Shown: positions 1-13,300 of the stretch, piece after piece
How the letters are laid out: each line of letters opens with the position of its first letter
Position numbering within the stretch: position 1 is the first letter of the stretch
Source of the DNA: Panulirus ornatus
Lineage: Eukaryota > Arthropoda > Malacostraca > Decapoda > Palinuridae
Assembly (NCBI RefSeq): GCF_036320965.1
Contig: NC_092225.1
Span: 58,243,424 to 58,307,423 of the forward strand
DNA: 64,000 nt
Direction: 5' to 3'
Notes under the pieces: model-generated
Databases searched by the model: none
What the model was told of the DNA's origin: nothing
The model's input: the letters and a program-made list of their open reading frames with translations, nothing else
Position numbers and translations under genes: made by a program

Positions 1-1117
1 TGAAAACTAAGAAGAATCATATATTCTTTTTGTGTATGATTAGTTCATCTACACCTATGAGTCCATATCATAAAGGAGAGAGTCACTTGCGCTTATTTTG
101 GAAGACGTAACTGAAGAGGGAAAAACAAAGAGTGAGCTGAGAAAAAGTTGTGCGCTGGAGATAAAGGTCGCTAATCGGGGATGATGTCCTCAGCTTGGCG
201 TAGCACCAGCCCGATGGACTGAGTTCATAGTAGCGACAAAGGCCGCCAGAAGCGAGATTTTTTCTTTTTTTCAAATTCGAGAATCTCATTAAGAACTTAC
301 TTTAAACCACCAGATCACGAGAAACTTTGAATTAGTTTTAATCTTCTCTTTTTAAGAGAAGAGATGAGTAATTACCAGATAGGGCCATGAAAGCACTCCA
401 GTTTCTGGAAAATGATGAGTTTCTTTCAGTATAGCGCGAGAGCCAAAAGCCCGCAAAAAATTATTTGGAGGAAGAAAAATAGGGAGAGACAAAATGAGAG
501 AAAGATAAACGAACATGGCAAGAGCAAGGAGGAAGAAAAGAACAAAAAGAAAAAGTTCAAATTGAAGGAAGAAGCAGGATTGCAAGATGGAGAAGTCTGG
601 ACTCAAATAAGGAAGCGTAGATAACATCAGTCGTGGACCTGAGGCGAAGTACTTGCTTACCTGGTGAATCACTCTACGTATCAACGATCCAGTTGATTGA
701 AAGTTATTTTCCACGATTTTCTGTTCATGATTACCATCATAAGGACTGAGTACTCTCTTCTCTCCTCACTGTCAATAATGAACCATAGCTACTCATCCTG
801 GAGCAGTGTAGAGAGAAACTGAGGTTTAGAATTTCAACTTTATTCCTGCCAACTCCCACCTTCCGCAGAACTGAGGAACAGAGTCTGGGCCACGGGAAAA
901 AATCTGGAGAGCTGGCCATCCTGGCCATAGATCAGGATCTGCGTCATACAAGGGTGGTGGGGGAGAATATTAAGCTGAACGCTTCCGGCCGGCTCAGGTG
1001 CCCCAGGAACTACAGAGGAGAGAATTCTGTGGCAGACTTTTATTCTTTTCTTAACACTACGTGCACGGCCTTAAACAACACCACAGATATATGCACATGC
1101 ATTACGAGATATGAGTT
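1..1117. other. Unrecognised sequence, no gene seen
   Basis: Short open frames occur on both strands, but none resembles a known protein. A purine-rich stretch lies at about 455-560. I see no transposon signature. Confidence 0.5.
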
Positions 1118-1247
<130 letters not shown>

Positions 1248-1770
1248 AACGCAATAAAGACATATTCAGCAAGCTGTTCACTTCCTGCATAAGCCCAATA
1301 CCAGAAAATATTTCTCGTGTTTGGTCACGACAATTAAACCAGAACAAACAGCTGACAAAGGTGAAGAGGAGGGCAACAAATACAGCAGCAGAGTTAAGGG
1401 AGTCAAATTACAGGGAGAGGCAACAGTTCAAAATTTTCTCCCTGATGGAAAAGGTAACTGTGAGGACTGACCTGATAACAACTATTAACATTTTCCCTCC
1501 AGCTTGACGATGTAGACAATGATCAGTTATTCAAAAGATGTCGGGGTGGAATTACCAGAGGCCACGGCATGAAATTAAGTAAGAACCTAGGTAAAAAAAA
1601 GAGATGTAAAGATTTCTTTTTCTCGTAGTATAGGATTTGCGGAATAAACTGGAAGACGAGATGGAAAATACAGACAGGATTCCGAAGTGTTGCACGACAG
1701 CAGAGAAGGTTCAAGGGATGGGGCCCAGGAGTGTAGAACTCCCTTCTTGTATACGACAAATAGGTAATAA

Positions 1771-1789
1771 CCCCCCCCCCACACCCTAC

Positions 1790-1857
<68 letters not shown>

Positions 1858-1863
1858 CTATCT
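1771..1863. repeat. C10, (TC)n and (TATC)n compound microsatellite
   Basis: Ten C residues at 1771-1780, then TC from about 1792 to 1839, then TATC repeats to 1863. Confidence 0.95.
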
Positions 1864-2462
1864 GTTCATCAAAAGTATTACATTACAAATCCCAAATCCC
1901 TGAAGTACTCGAGTTCCTCTTAGGAGGGACGTGAACTGGTGATGTAACCTGCTTCTTCTTTGTTGGGTAGCCATACCGAGGCGCGGAAGCAAAACCTGCT
2001 GCTCCCCACGTCTTTTGTTCCTCGAATCCTTCAGGAGGATCCTTACTCGCTGTGGCAATCAAAGGTCTTGTACTCCCAAGGGTCCCGGCACCTCCAGTAA
2101 AAAGCAACAACAAAGAGGAATTATGCATCGAGGCCGTTGTATTGCGTCTTGTTTCCCCTGTTGTCTGCTGAGGTCTGCAGCACCGCCTTGATGTTCCAGG
2201 GTCCCGTCTGAACAGGAGTCTGCCGAGGCAGAGGCTCAAGGTATAGTCCCATAACAGCTGGCTGACTCTCCTCCGGGCGAACTTATGTTACACGGTCCAC
2301 TCGCTTGCCCCGTTCGTCGGGTCTGAGGAGCAAGAGCCGTCTCCCCTCATAAGGGAATCTAATCATCCTTTGAAAGACAGATGTCGCAAACGGAAACAAT
2401 TGACTACGTACTCTTATGTTGATCCCCATGTTCTACTGTGTCATGAAACAGAATGCTGCCTG

Positions 2463-2466
<4 letters not shown>

Positions 2467-2553
<87 letters not shown>
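2467..2553. repeat. (TC)n microsatellite
   Basis: An 87-base uninterrupted TC tract. Confidence 0.97.
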
Positions 2554-2557
<4 letters not shown>

Positions 2558-2900
2558 AGCGAACGTAAACCGGAGACAATCTATGTTAATGAGATAATTA
2601 CCTTCACTTCCCCACCATTAGTTCCTGCCACATTTTATCCCCAGGCCGCGGCGACAGGTTCATTAGTAATCCACGCAGAAGTTGTCAGGTTAGGGAGAAA
2701 GAATTTCTTTCTTTTGTGTTTGACAGGTATTTTGGAGGGCAGATGTCCTTCACTAGCGGCCGGGATATTGTCAGGAAAACAGACAGGTTTCAGGTTATGA
2801 GATTAGCCGACGGTTCGTTCAGCAACGGCCGAAACAGTGTCAGTTGAGTATTTTTTTTCTATGTGGCCGAGGCATAGACAGGAGAGTCAGTAAAGTGTGT

Positions 2901-2901
2901 G

Positions 2902-2993
<92 letters not shown>
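2901..2993. repeat. (TA)n-(GATA)n microsatellite
   Basis: A TA run to about 2965, followed by GATA repeats. Confidence 0.96.
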
Positions 2994-3047
2994 TAGATAC
3001 ATAACTATATAACATGTTGACGTGTTGATGGAGAGACAAATGTATAT

Positions 3048-3102
3048 ACACCACGGGTCTGATTCGAACGCTAGTTAGGGCGTCCAGCTGACTCGACCAC
3101 AG
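3048..3102 (-). repeat. tRNA-like fragment, possible SINE head
   Basis: Read on the minus strand, this stretch begins with an A-box-like TGGTCGAGT and ends with a B-box-like GTTCGAATC about 30 bases later. That is the spacing of the internal RNA polymerase III promoter of tRNA genes. The acceptor stem cannot be closed, so it is a tRNA-derived SINE head or a decayed tRNA rather than a functional tRNA gene. Confidence 0.35.
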
Positions 3103-5566
3103 GGAAGTTAAGACACGTCCACTAGACCTCTAGTATTTCTATGCATGTTCCCAACCTCATCCTCGGTGGGGATAACATGGACTTTAGCCTCACAAGGCTC
3201 CGATGGCGTGACAAATGTACTTCTATACAACTACAACGATGTCATACAAGCTATGGTACACCATCTGTGAACGAAGCGTTGCCAGGGAAATGGACTGTTT
3301 CTTTATCTGTAGTCGAGACAATTCACGCTGGGTCATGATATCATTCACATTCTGATCTCAATCGCCTGATGCTGTATGAAGGAAGTTACTAAGTCAACCG
3401 TTAGCTCTAGATCCTCTGTGCAAGGTTAAGTTTCAACTCTGGATATAGTAATCTTTGGTTCCTCTCTCAGTCAAGTAACTTGGTCTGGTGTTTCTCATAA
3501 CTGACCTTCGCTACAACCGATCTGAGGAACCACCTCTACTGTCACATTCTCTCTCGTAGATTCGTTACATCTGCAAAAGTGATTATAAGCGATGCCTCAT
3601 AAAGTTCACCATGTGAGAAAGATTATCTCAATACTCAAGGCCAGCCATGTGCATAATCTTGAATCTTACTGAACTTGGACGTTCATTTAGGTAATGAAAA
3701 GATTCAGTGAGAACTAATGAGGAGCTACATACATATGAACCAAGTGGGAACAACACGGAACCAGTGAAATAAATCTTTCTGAAGCGTTCTTTGCAAATTC
3801 TTTCCAAAAACGTGCGTGTAATGTTCTCGGTTTCGTATATATTAGTTTCCACCAAGTCCCTGAGTAAGAGTCTCTATCATACTTCAAATATACATGAAAT
3901 ATATTATCCAAAGCATGGCAGAATGTTTCACAGAGCCAGTAATACGAACCATCAACTCGTTGCACAGATTACCCAACCCAGGGACATTTAGATTCATCAG
4001 TTTTACTGGCATAGTTTTCAGTAATTTCTCTTAAATACTGTCGCATGCCTGGTGGTTCACGGCGCCAGTGAGACAGACAAACTGCCACTTCGTCAAGGAT
4101 ATGTCACAGATGCAAAAGTAAAGTACAGTACGCTGGTATGGCCAATCCTGGCAAATTTCACATTCATCGACATTGCAATCTCCGCCAATCAGAGTCGCAA
4201 TCTACTCTCCTAGCGAGATCTTGAATAGCAGTGATACATTCATGAGAGACATCTATTGATCATCTATATACTGGATAACCTGCGGCCATATCTTAGTCAC
4301 GAAATCCTATCCTGTACCTTAGCACGAGTTATGTCGAACTCTGTCTCATGACGATCCTCCAGCAGTCACTTACGAAGCAAGAAACCGCGACTCTCTTGAT
4401 GGCGTGCCTCACCCTTCCTAGGCAAATATCTTATTCTGGCTCTGAGGTGTACGGTACTGTCTATTCTCCCACTGGGTTAGAACTGCTCTAGGGGTATAGG
4501 ACCTGAAGCAACCCCTCATAAACTATATCTCTCTCCTGGTCTTTCATTCTCAGGATGAGATAGAGGCTGAGTGAATGAAGATCTTCAACTTCTCAAGATG
4601 ACCTTTCACAAATATCCTTCCTTCTTCCACCTCTTCATGTCGTGATATGAGGTTTGTTCCTCATGTTCTTCATATACCCTCACACACATATGTATGCATG
4701 CACTGTACACTTGCGTCCAACTGGTCTGCAATATGTTGGTTACACATACCTAACTCAACAGTTCATGACAGAGATACTGCCAGCAAAGCTGATCAGGTCC
4801 TTCTATAGTGGCGGGAAAGTGACAACAGCAATCCAGAGGTTAATGATCAATGAACGAGAAGTAGGAAGAATAACCAAGAGCTTAATACTAGGAAAGAGAC
4901 GCTGCAAGAAGGGTCAGGCGCAGTATGGAACACTATCAAACAAAACCAGGGTTAAATGACCTGCCACCACAGGTATCTATAGCCTATAACATTCCACCAA
5001 ATGAACACAACGTCACGAAAATAAATACTACCACCACATTTATAGATAAAGCACAACCTTCTGCCACATGGTTAAGTAACTTAGATGCTCTCCACACCAA
5101 GTGGAATCCATAACCATTCACTAGAGATACTAATATTCACAATTTCCGTTACAACTATCAATCTACAACCTATAACCAAAATTATGAATGATTTAAAAAT
5201 CCGAGATCTTTACTCTTACTACAGGTAAAAGTCACATACTTTTTTACCTCCTATAACAAAAGTGAAATTAGAAAATGAAGTTTATCGTCCAAGTTACGAG
5301 GCTAATTGTCCTAACTTTGAATTCTCTGCACAAGTCCTCAATAATTACTTGAAATATGATAATTGAATAAATTATTCATCAGTTTTTCCTACATGAACAT
5401 GGAGTTTTAAAGTTCTGTTGGCAAGTTAAATGCTAATTGCTTTAATGTTCGGAATGCGTCCAAGGACTAAAGATATTCCCTTGGTGTTACCTGCTGTGAG
5501 CTGGGATTTAGACATCTGTGGAGCAGGTGGTTGAGGGTCTTTGGAGTGAAACATAACTGGTGTGAA
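3103..5566. other. Unrecognised sequence, no gene seen
   Basis: Low-complexity content is low and only short open frames occur. A 101-codon frame at 4654-4959 (+) has no motif I recognise. I cannot assign any element here. Confidence 0.5.

Positions 5567-5568
<2 letters not shown>

Positions 5569-5613
<45 letters not shown>
5569..5613. repeat. (GT)n microsatellite
   Basis: A 45-base GT tract. Confidence 0.96.
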
Positions 5614-5617
<4 letters not shown>

Positions 5618-6079
5618 GTCTGTATGATCACTTACTTATTTCAGGTACTTTAAACATTTCTAGAGTAACGGCATTCAAAGTGTTCTTGTTCAGTTTATAC
5701 CAAGTCATCCACCAACATTACATCAAAAAAAAGACAGAACTTCTTTGCGTTCTTTACAATGAGCTTATTGTCTCGCAGTCTTGTTACACCCTATGATCAC
5801 TCTGCTACTGAATTATATGAAGAACTACCCACTCTCGTATTCATGTAACTGACTTAGAAACTTGAAGGCTATAATAAGGTCACCTTTCTCTCTTCTTTCC
5901 TCCTTCGGAGATATATCTGTAGCCTCAGCTTGAAATGAATACTCGGATCTCCCAAGGCGTCATTGTATTTGCTCTTCCTTGGAACGACTCAAAGAGCCTT
6001 TTGATTTCTTATTTTCATGTTACTGAGAAGTCACGGGCAATTGAATGCCCTAATCAAGTCCTTGTCATTAACGCTATAC

Positions 6080-6250
6080 ACCCTAGCCTAAGCTAGGTAC
6101 CGATTTGATCGACTTCCCCCTAAGGGAGGATGAACAGCTGGGCTGACTGTGGACCAGCTGCGGCAAAACAGGATTCGAGCCAGTGCACTCGACCCCGAGA
6201 AGCTTGTGGATGCGTCACAGTCAGCGATACACCACGGAGGCCCAACGAAG
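6080..6250 (-). repeat. tRNA-derived SINE, family A, copy 1
   Basis: On the minus strand there is a tRNA-like head with a B-box-like GGGGTCGAGT. It is followed by a body containing GGTCCACAGTCAGCCCAGC and TTCATCCTCCC, and it ends near ACCTAGCTTAGGC. The same order occurs at 29930-30090 (-), 32262-32405 (+) and 55685-55842 (+). The element has no coding capacity. RNA polymerase III transcription from the internal promoter and mobilisation by a LINE are inferred from the SINE class. Confidence 0.65.
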
Positions 6251-6424
6251 CATTATCCGGTTTTGGTCTGATGTATGTATGTTGTGAATGTCTTACCAAA
6301 CTTTTCCTTAATAATATACTTTTTGAAGGAAGCCAAACGGTAACTATACTAATCAAAAGTTCAACTGAAAAATGGCGAATGTTACCCCGGTACATTGTAT
6401 TAAAAAGATGTGAATCATGCCTCG

Positions 6425-7270
6425 AATTACCTCCCAATTAAAATCACGTCAATTGTAGGTAAAACAATGGAACACAATAGTAGAAAATATTGTGACATTA
6501 ATAGAAAATCACGAAATAATATTAGATAACCAAAAAAAATCTTTGCCACATGAGATCTTGTCCAGCAAATCTGTTAGCATACTGCAGCGTTATATGTTAC
6601 AAGTGGGAGTCAAAAGGCCCTCTTGATGTAATATACCTCGACATTCCGAAAGCATTCGATGAAGTGCCACATTTAGCGCCTGGTATTCAAAATCACGTGG
6701 TATAAGAGACGAACTATATGCATGGATTAGTGACTGTCTCATTGACAGAAAGTAATGTGTACTTTGAACTGGCGAAGCCTCAGTCCGGCTGAATGAGGCA
6801 AGCGGTGGTGTCAGTCTTTGAGGTCATCTTTTTCACAAAATACATGAATGATCTAACACTGGGTCTCATATCTACGATCTCCAACACTGAGGATGATACG
6901 AAACTAGGAGGTAAAGCTGTGAATGGGCAGGACTGTGAAGTAATTCAAAGAGATTTCAACAAACTGATAGACTGATCAAAAACAAATGGTAGGTGAAGTA
7001 CAATGCAGATAAATGTAGAGTTACGTACACTGCACTAAGAATACGAAACACGACTATCAAATATTTGGAAATACTCCAACTAAAGTAGAGGAGGAGAGGG
7101 ATCTTGGAGTTACTATTTGTGGCAACCTGAAGTATATCAAACAGTGTCTAGAAGCGATCTATCAAGGAAACCGAAGGTTGTGCGTCATAGCCAAGGACAT
7201 TGACTACAAAACACCAGAAGTAACTCTGACCCTTTTTTTTTTTATGCTCTAGTAAGACAGTATCTTAAAC
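6425..7270 (+). pseudogene. CR1-like LINE reverse transcriptase remnant
   Basis: Broken frames on the plus strand spell, in order, the blocks of a CR1-type non-LTR reverse transcriptase: SIVGKTMEHI near the start, GIRDELYAWI with a following DRK near 6700-6755, the catalytic-loop region EDDTKLGGKAVN near 6890-6930, KYNADKC, a DLGVTI-like stretch near 7100, and ALVRQYL near 7240. The longest surviving frame is 6793-6975 (60 codons). The usual FADD loop reads TEDD, so both aspartates are kept. Several frameshifts and stops make this a dead, 5'- and 3'-truncated fragment. The endonuclease domain is absent. Confidence 0.75.
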
Positions 7271-7564
7271 CTGCAGTCCCTCACTCTCACCCAGCTCCCA
7301 TGACCTGCATCCTGACCTCCCCTCACTTCCCACACACACTACCCTTGACTTCACCTCTCCCTCGTCCTCCAAACTCCTCCGTGACCCAACATCATCTATG
7401 AGAATATTTCTCTCAGAGTTTCCTTTTTATGTTCACTGATTCTTGGAAGGGATTTTCTCCTTTCTTTCCACGTGCTGTTCTATCATAGCTTTTTTATTTT
7501 CTGCTGGATTTCTTCTCTCTCCTCGCTGTTATATTAGCGTCCACATGGGAGGAGAACACTAATC

Positions 7565-7752
7565 CCGTCCGTCCAGCTGGGGTATTAATCACTGTCTATC
7601 CCCGTCCATCTAGATGAGTGTAGACCGCTATTCATCCCCATCCATCTAGGCAGGTATAGACTGCTGTCTATCCCCGTCCGTCCAGGTGGGCAGAGACCGC
7701 TGTCTATCCCCGTCCGCCCTGGTATGTATAGATCACTGTCTATCCCCACTTC
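7565..7752. repeat. 36-bp minisatellite, about five units
   Basis: Diverged units start with a CTGTCTATCCCCGTCC-like core and recur every 36 bp. Substitutions between units are frequent, so the array is old. Confidence 0.8.
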
Positions 7753-8363
7753 GAAACATCTGAACGTACCCCTATTCTCCTAACCTCCTCCCCTTTTCTC
7801 CAGTTTAACTAAACCCTGTGGCTGAACTATCGTATCAACTTACGGTTCATATACCCCGGCAAAATTTCTCGCCTCTTTTACTACCGTCGGTCATACTTCG
7901 AATTTACAGCCCTTTGCCCTAAGGCGTGACAGCCACCTGCCACTCTCGTTCCTCATCCATGAATCTCATCTCCACGCTAGCACATTCCCTTATCTCTCTC
8001 TCTCTCTCTCTCTGTATCTCACTCCTGGACCCAGCCATATCGAAATTCGTCTCCTGGTCGACACTCAGGATCATCCGGGAACTGAGCCACTCTGAATTTA
8101 TCGCTTGATATGAATCTAAGTTTGACTCTTTCTGGCGAAATTCCCTTCAGGATTTCTAACATGGTTTATACACGCTTGTGTCAAGCTTTTTTTTTTTACT
8201 TTCTTCCACCGTAAGAGAACGCTTTACTGTGCACCAACCAAGTAGTCGGAGGCAGGGATTTCACTGATGGTTGATTCACCACTGTAAGGCCGAGCACTTG
8301 GCCCAGCCCCAAAGGGTTAGTCCCCAATGTCCCACGACAAGTGAGCATATGAAGGGCGTGGCG
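7753..8363. other. Unrecognised sequence with short (TC)n
   Basis: A short TC run lies near 7993-8013 and a T10 run near 8189. No gene or transposon is recognised. Confidence 0.5.
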
Positions 8364-8364
8364 T

Positions 8365-8405
8365 TAGATAGATAGATGAATAGGTAAATAGATAGGTAGA
8401 TAGAC

Positions 8406-8480
<75 letters not shown>
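8365..8480. repeat. (GATA)-like then (TA)n microsatellite
   Basis: Imperfect GATA units run to about 8408, then TA to 8480. The TA run abuts the 5' end of a PSE copy. Confidence 0.95.
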
Positions 8481-8483
<3 letters not shown>

Positions 8484-8681
8484 CCTGCGTGTCGTAGAAG
8501 GCGACTAAAAGGGGAGGGAGCGGGGGGCTGGAAATCCTCCCCTCTCGTTTTTTTTTTTTTTTTTTTGATTTTCCAAAAGAAGGAACAGAGGGGGCCAGGT
8601 GAGGATATTCCAAAAAAGGCCCAGTCCTCTGTTCTTAACGCTACCTCGCTAACGCGGGAAATGGCGAATAGTTTGAAAGAA

Positions 8682-8699
<18 letters not shown>
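8481..8699 (+). mobile_element. PSE non-autonomous retroelement, copy 1
   Basis: PSE (my working name) is a non-coding element of about 200-245 bp. It begins with TTCCCTGCGTGTCGTAGAAG, has a G-rich block, a T-run, TTTTCCAAAAGAAGGAACAG and AGGTGAGGATATTCC, and ends CGCTACCTCGCTAACGCGGG before an A-run and TA repeats. Six copies occur in the window. Its last 35-45 bp are nearly the same as the 3' end of the RTE-like LINE copies, suggesting that the LINE reverse transcriptase mobilises it. This copy is flanked by TA repeats on both sides. Confidence 0.75.

Positions 8700-8767
<68 letters not shown>
8680..8767. repeat. PSE tail: A-run, (TA)n, (GA)n
   Basis: A20 (8680-8699), TA to 8735, then GA to 8767. 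This forms the 3' tail of the preceding PSE copy. Confidence 0.95.
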
Positions 8768-8769
<2 letters not shown>

Positions 8770-8851
8770 CATTCATCAAACTGGATGTGTGGTGAGCACG
8801 ATCCGCAAGCCCGGGCTCTTGGGTACAATCTTGCTGTTACTTGTGGTTACA

Positions 8852-8854
<3 letters not shown>

Positions 8855-8911
<57 letters not shown>
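8855..8911. repeat. (TC)n microsatellite
   Basis: An uninterrupted TC tract of about 57 bases. Confidence 0.96.
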
Positions 8912-8913
<2 letters not shown>

Positions 8914-9166
8914 ACCCCTGCTTAATGTTGTGTGTGGATAGCAACTAAAGCCAAGCATTTTCCTCCTCCTGTAATGAAATGCTTCTTGGACCTTCAGAAT
9001 AAACGTTAAGAAAACCTAAAGAAAATATTCAGGCAGTTCAAATATTCCTGAATCTTTCAGCCTCCTGCAGAAATTTTTACTTCGCTATCAAAGCACATTC
9101 GACGTCGACAAAAGACAAAAAACTTTATATAAAATTACGTACTCTGTGAAGAGTTCGTGCACACTT

Positions 9167-9169
<3 letters not shown>

Positions 9170-9239
<70 letters not shown>

Positions 9240-9260
9240 GTATATATATATATCATATAT
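9170..9260. repeat. (TA)n microsatellite
   Basis: TA repeats with one short interruption near 9237-9241. Confidence 0.96.
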
Positions 9261-10879
9261 ATCAAATGAGAGACAGAGAGCGAGAGCATTAAGAGAATTT
9301 TCTAAGAGCAGAAGCTCGTTTTCTGAAGAGGAACTACATTCACGTGTGTCTGGTATAATCCGCTGAAGCGCAGTGCCAAAAGATAACAAGGTGCAGGAGG
9401 CGAAGGAAGACGGAGAGGAATCACATTTCAAGTCAAATATATGACACTGGGAACAAAATTGGAAATGCAGCTCTGCGAAGCTGACATCCGCTGTTTTGGG
9501 GAATCAGAAAAAGAATTGTTGTCGGTGCTGAATAAATCTGAATGAAGATGGGAGGGTAAAAGTCGGACGAATTACTGGCGAAAAATGAAAAATCTTCGAA
9601 ACCGGTTCGTTGGCAAGTGATCCCTGCCAAGTCAAGCAGATCTTCTGTCAAGGCTGTGTTGACCTGAATTGACTCTCACACAGGACATTGTTTCTCCTGC
9701 ATCCAGGCAAGGGTGTAATATGAATGACAATCATCTCGTACCGATAGATAAATGACTTTAAATTTCTTCACACTTGTTATACTTTACCATTATTATATCT
9801 AGCATCAGAGACTTGTAATCAAAGATCTCACATGGTGGCAATGTTGCTGTTATTATGATGTGACAAAGGCTGATGAAGACGAAGCCTAAAGTGCTGCCCT
9901 CTGTTATGCAGTCTTAAGATATTTCGATGTAGGTCCATTGGAATTTGAGTTGGCCATCGAGATGGTTTACACAAAACAGTGTATGTTCAGGCATATGGTT
10001 GAAACGTCAGGCCTTTCGACTTCTCTGCACCTTTAATACGATGACATTTGAGGTTATATGCTTTATAACTATGTAGAGACTGTAGCTGAACTGTACCTGC
10101 TATAATGACAATCTTATATTCAATATTTTGGACATAAAATGAAACTGCGGATAGAATAAAGAAAAGTTAAGAAGAAATGGGTCAGAGAACTCTTGGTTAC
10201 TCTAAACGTTTACCTCTGCATCATCACTTTATGAATACATGAAGAGAAGAAACCAAATGAGTATTTGTCCTCAAAGACTCAGGCTAGGGTGTCTGAGTTC
10301 TCGTGATCGTAACTATGATGAAATGAAGGGAGAAATATGTGATAACGTTTGATGGGAGGAACCTGGATGCTCCACTTCTGTATGAGAGTTGAAGGGAGAC
10401 ACGAAAGAATATCTCGGGAATGTGAATGTCATAGGAATGCTGTCCGGGATTCGTTAGAAGAGACGGGTAAAAAGAAAAGATGACTCATATGATTATGTAG
10501 GAGCGGTGGGATTGTGTTAAACAGGGGTAAGAAAGCGAGGTAATAGGTAATGTAAATAAAAACCACAGTAGCCAATAGCAGGAGGGTGATTCCTAGTGCT
10601 GATGCGTCTGATAGTGAGAGGAGTGAAGATGAAAGAAGTGCATTTTGGGAGGAGGTTAGTGAGTCCTTTAGCAGCTTGATGCAAGGAGTCGACCTTGGTG
10701 CTTAGGGATCTGCATGCAAGTGTAGGTAATATGGCAAGTAACGGTAGCACTGGAAAGCACTAGGTTTCCTGTCATGAATGGAAAAGGAAAAGAAAAACTT
10801 TCAGCGTTGCGTGATGGAAAAGGACTAGCGATCGGGAATGCAAGATTTTAAGAGAAAGACAGAAAAAGAATTGCATACC
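9261..10879. other. Unrecognised sequence, no gene seen
   Basis: No frame above 80 codons and no recognised motif. The part from about 10500 is purine-rich on the plus strand, like the RTE-like LINE that follows. The LINE may begin earlier than I can prove. Confidence 0.45.
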
Positions 10880-12860
10880 TAAGTACACGGGGGTCAGTGA
10901 AGGTTGGAGGCAGCGAGCATTATTGGATTATGTGCTAGATGAAAAGCTTGCAAATCAGTTGAATTTGTTGGATGTGAACGTCCCGAGAGGGAAGAGATGA
11001 GGCTTGTGTAATGATTTTTCTAGTAGTGGCGAGTGTGAATGCTTATAGTGAATTCTGGATTTAGGGAAAAGACGAAATGAGATAGGCTTGAAAGAAGTGG
11101 TGATAATGAACGAACTGGGAGACAGTGGCTTGTGTGTGCGCAAAGATACCTATAGAGAATGAGAGTAGAGTGGAAAAGCCTGAGAGAGAGGAAACTTAGC
11201 ATGTTACATAGGTGTGGAGGGTATTTAGGGAAGCGCTTCGTAAATACGCAGGAAGATGTTTGTGGCATGCAGGAGAGATGTAAACCTAGGGGAAGATGTA
11301 GTGAGTGGTGGAATGAATAAAGAGAAATCGCAATGAAAGAGAAAAGATGGGCATATGGACATTATCTGCAGAGAAGGACTGAGCCCGACTGGGAGGAGTA
11401 AAAGAGAAAGTGGAAGGAGATAAAGTGATGAAAGATGGCGAATGAGAGATGGATAAGCGAGTATCGAAAAAATCCTGAGAGAATAGGAAAACGTTTGGAA
11501 GGAGATGAATAACGTGAGGAAAGCAATAGAACGAATGGCATGACAGGGAGGATAGAGAAGTGGCAACAACTAAAGAATATCGGAAGATATGATGAATGGA
11601 AATTCTTTAAATGTTTTATGATGGGCCTTGCACTGTTTTTTTTTAACCTGTTCTTGCTCGAAGTACCTTCTACGCAACATGTGATATGTCTATAAGATTT
11701 TCTGTAAGCCAGAACTCCTCCATCAATTCCTACCGCTTCTTTATTAGGCAAAAAATTAATAGCTTCATAAGGAATTCCCTGGCAACCATTAGCCAAACTC
11801 AGATTAAAAAAGCTCCATTTATATGTTATGAACTACCGGCATTCCATTAAGCTTTTCTTATTCATTACAGAATTTCGTAGAACACTTAAAAGGATGCTCG
11901 CAGAACTTGTGGGTTCCAGGGAACCCCAGCTGAAAAACGCTTTGGTGGGAATGTGGACGTGGTATTGATTTTGAACGTTCTCAGGTATGTCACATAAGTA
12001 AATTACGTTACATACAGTGTATCAAAGTGCCGTGCCAGTTATGGATATTAGAACAGAGAAATTTATCTTTGCAAATTCAGAGGTGAAGTTGCTTGGAGAC
12101 GAGGTGACAATAGGTTTGAAAGAGTTGAGGCTTTTAATATGGTTAAAAGAGGTGAAAAACGATAGTGAAATCTTTACGTAAGATGATGTGAGTGGCAAAA
12201 TGGTATGCCTAGATGGGATTACACACGAATTCCCAAGGAAAAAGGGTGATAGTCTTGTTGATTGGTTATTTGGGATGTTTAGACGTTTGTACTGCCAAAG
12301 ATATGTGTCTGAGGACTAAGAGAATGCATGTATTGTACCAATGTCCATAGATAAATAAGTAAAAAAGAAAAAGCTCATATTACACGGGTAAATGTCTGCT
12401 GAGTGCATCTGGTAAGGTCTGTAACAAAATGGTGAATAAGAAGTTGGTGACATTCACAGATTATCTGAATATGATGGCATGCTGTGGCTGTAGAAGTACA
12501 GAATGAGTGTACCAGGTGCTTAATCTGAAGACTTCGTGTGAGAATTGCTTCCGAAAACAGAGTGAACTGTACGTGACTACTGGATCTGGAGAAATCATTG
12601 GATAGGATTAACAGAAATGCCTTGTGGAAGGAGCTACGAATGGAGGAAGGTAAATGGTTGGCTAGTAGATTTCATGAGGAGTTTCAGCCAGAAGAGTATA
12701 CTAATTGTGTGGGTAAGAAGGAAGGAAGTTGACTCGTTCTCTGTGAAGGTGGGTCTACGTCAAGGATGTGTAAAGGTCACCACGATTACCTCATCTATTT
12801 ATACGTTATGTGGTTAGGGAGGAGAAGGCGAGGGTTCTGGGGTGAGAGGCATATCTACAG
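10880..12860 (+). pseudogene. Old RTE-like LINE copy with internal insertion
   Basis: Broken plus-strand frames carry an endonuclease C-terminal piece (ALLDYVLDEKLANQL with LLDVNVPRG, about 10910-10995), the inter-domain block SEWWNE near 11300, and reverse-transcriptase pieces: a PLYK-region equivalent near 12330, a degraded DLEK region near 12585, and VGLRQGC (motif B) near 12750. It matches the 16.3-18.9 kb copy block by block. Between about 11590 and 12060 there are some 450 bases with no counterpart in that copy, probably a later insertion. Stops and frameshifts are numerous and the 3' end fades into a minisatellite. This is the only copy where endonuclease sequence is visible. Confidence 0.7.
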
Positions 12861-12914
12861 GATGCAAGGGATGGAGAGGCATTAACCGTGGACACTGAGG
12901 CGTTGCCGCTGATG

Positions 12915-13300
12915 ATTGGAACAAGGAGGACGGTGGGCACTGAAGCCTTGTGTTGGTGACTAAGGCTGAGCCAGGTGGACAGTACAGTGGGAACTGAAGC
13001 TTTGTGGTGGTGACAGAGTGAACCAGAGGGACACTGATTACTGAGGCCCTGTGATGGTGACAAAGGCTAAGCCAGAGGGACAGTGGGAACTGAAGCCATG
13101 TGGTGATGAGTGAGAGTAAACCAAAGGGACAGTAGACACAAGGCTGCATCAAAGGGACCGCAGACACTAAGTCACTATAGTAGCAAATGAAGCTGAGTCA
13201 GATGGACAGTGGACAAGAAGACATTACAACAGTGGCTGACAGAGAACCAGATGGCTAGCACACACTGGAAAATATGGTGGAAAGTGAACGAAGTGGAGTG
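12915..13300. repeat. About 49-bp degenerate minisatellite
   Basis: Units of GGACAGTGGGAACTGAAGCC-like sequence, ending with an AGCCAGAG-like segment, recur about seven times. One unit is shortened near 13130. The array starts where the decayed LINE coding sequence stops. Confidence 0.75.

Noticed and set aside
4654..4959. 101-codon plus-strand frame as a gene or GIY-YIG fragment (it contains LQYVGYT)
   Set aside because: The rest of the frame does not follow the Penelope or any GIY-YIG order, so the short match looks accidental.
9870..9900. CTGATGA followed by GAAG as another hammerhead motif
   Set aside because: No GAAA core, no pairing stems, and no Penelope sequence nearby.
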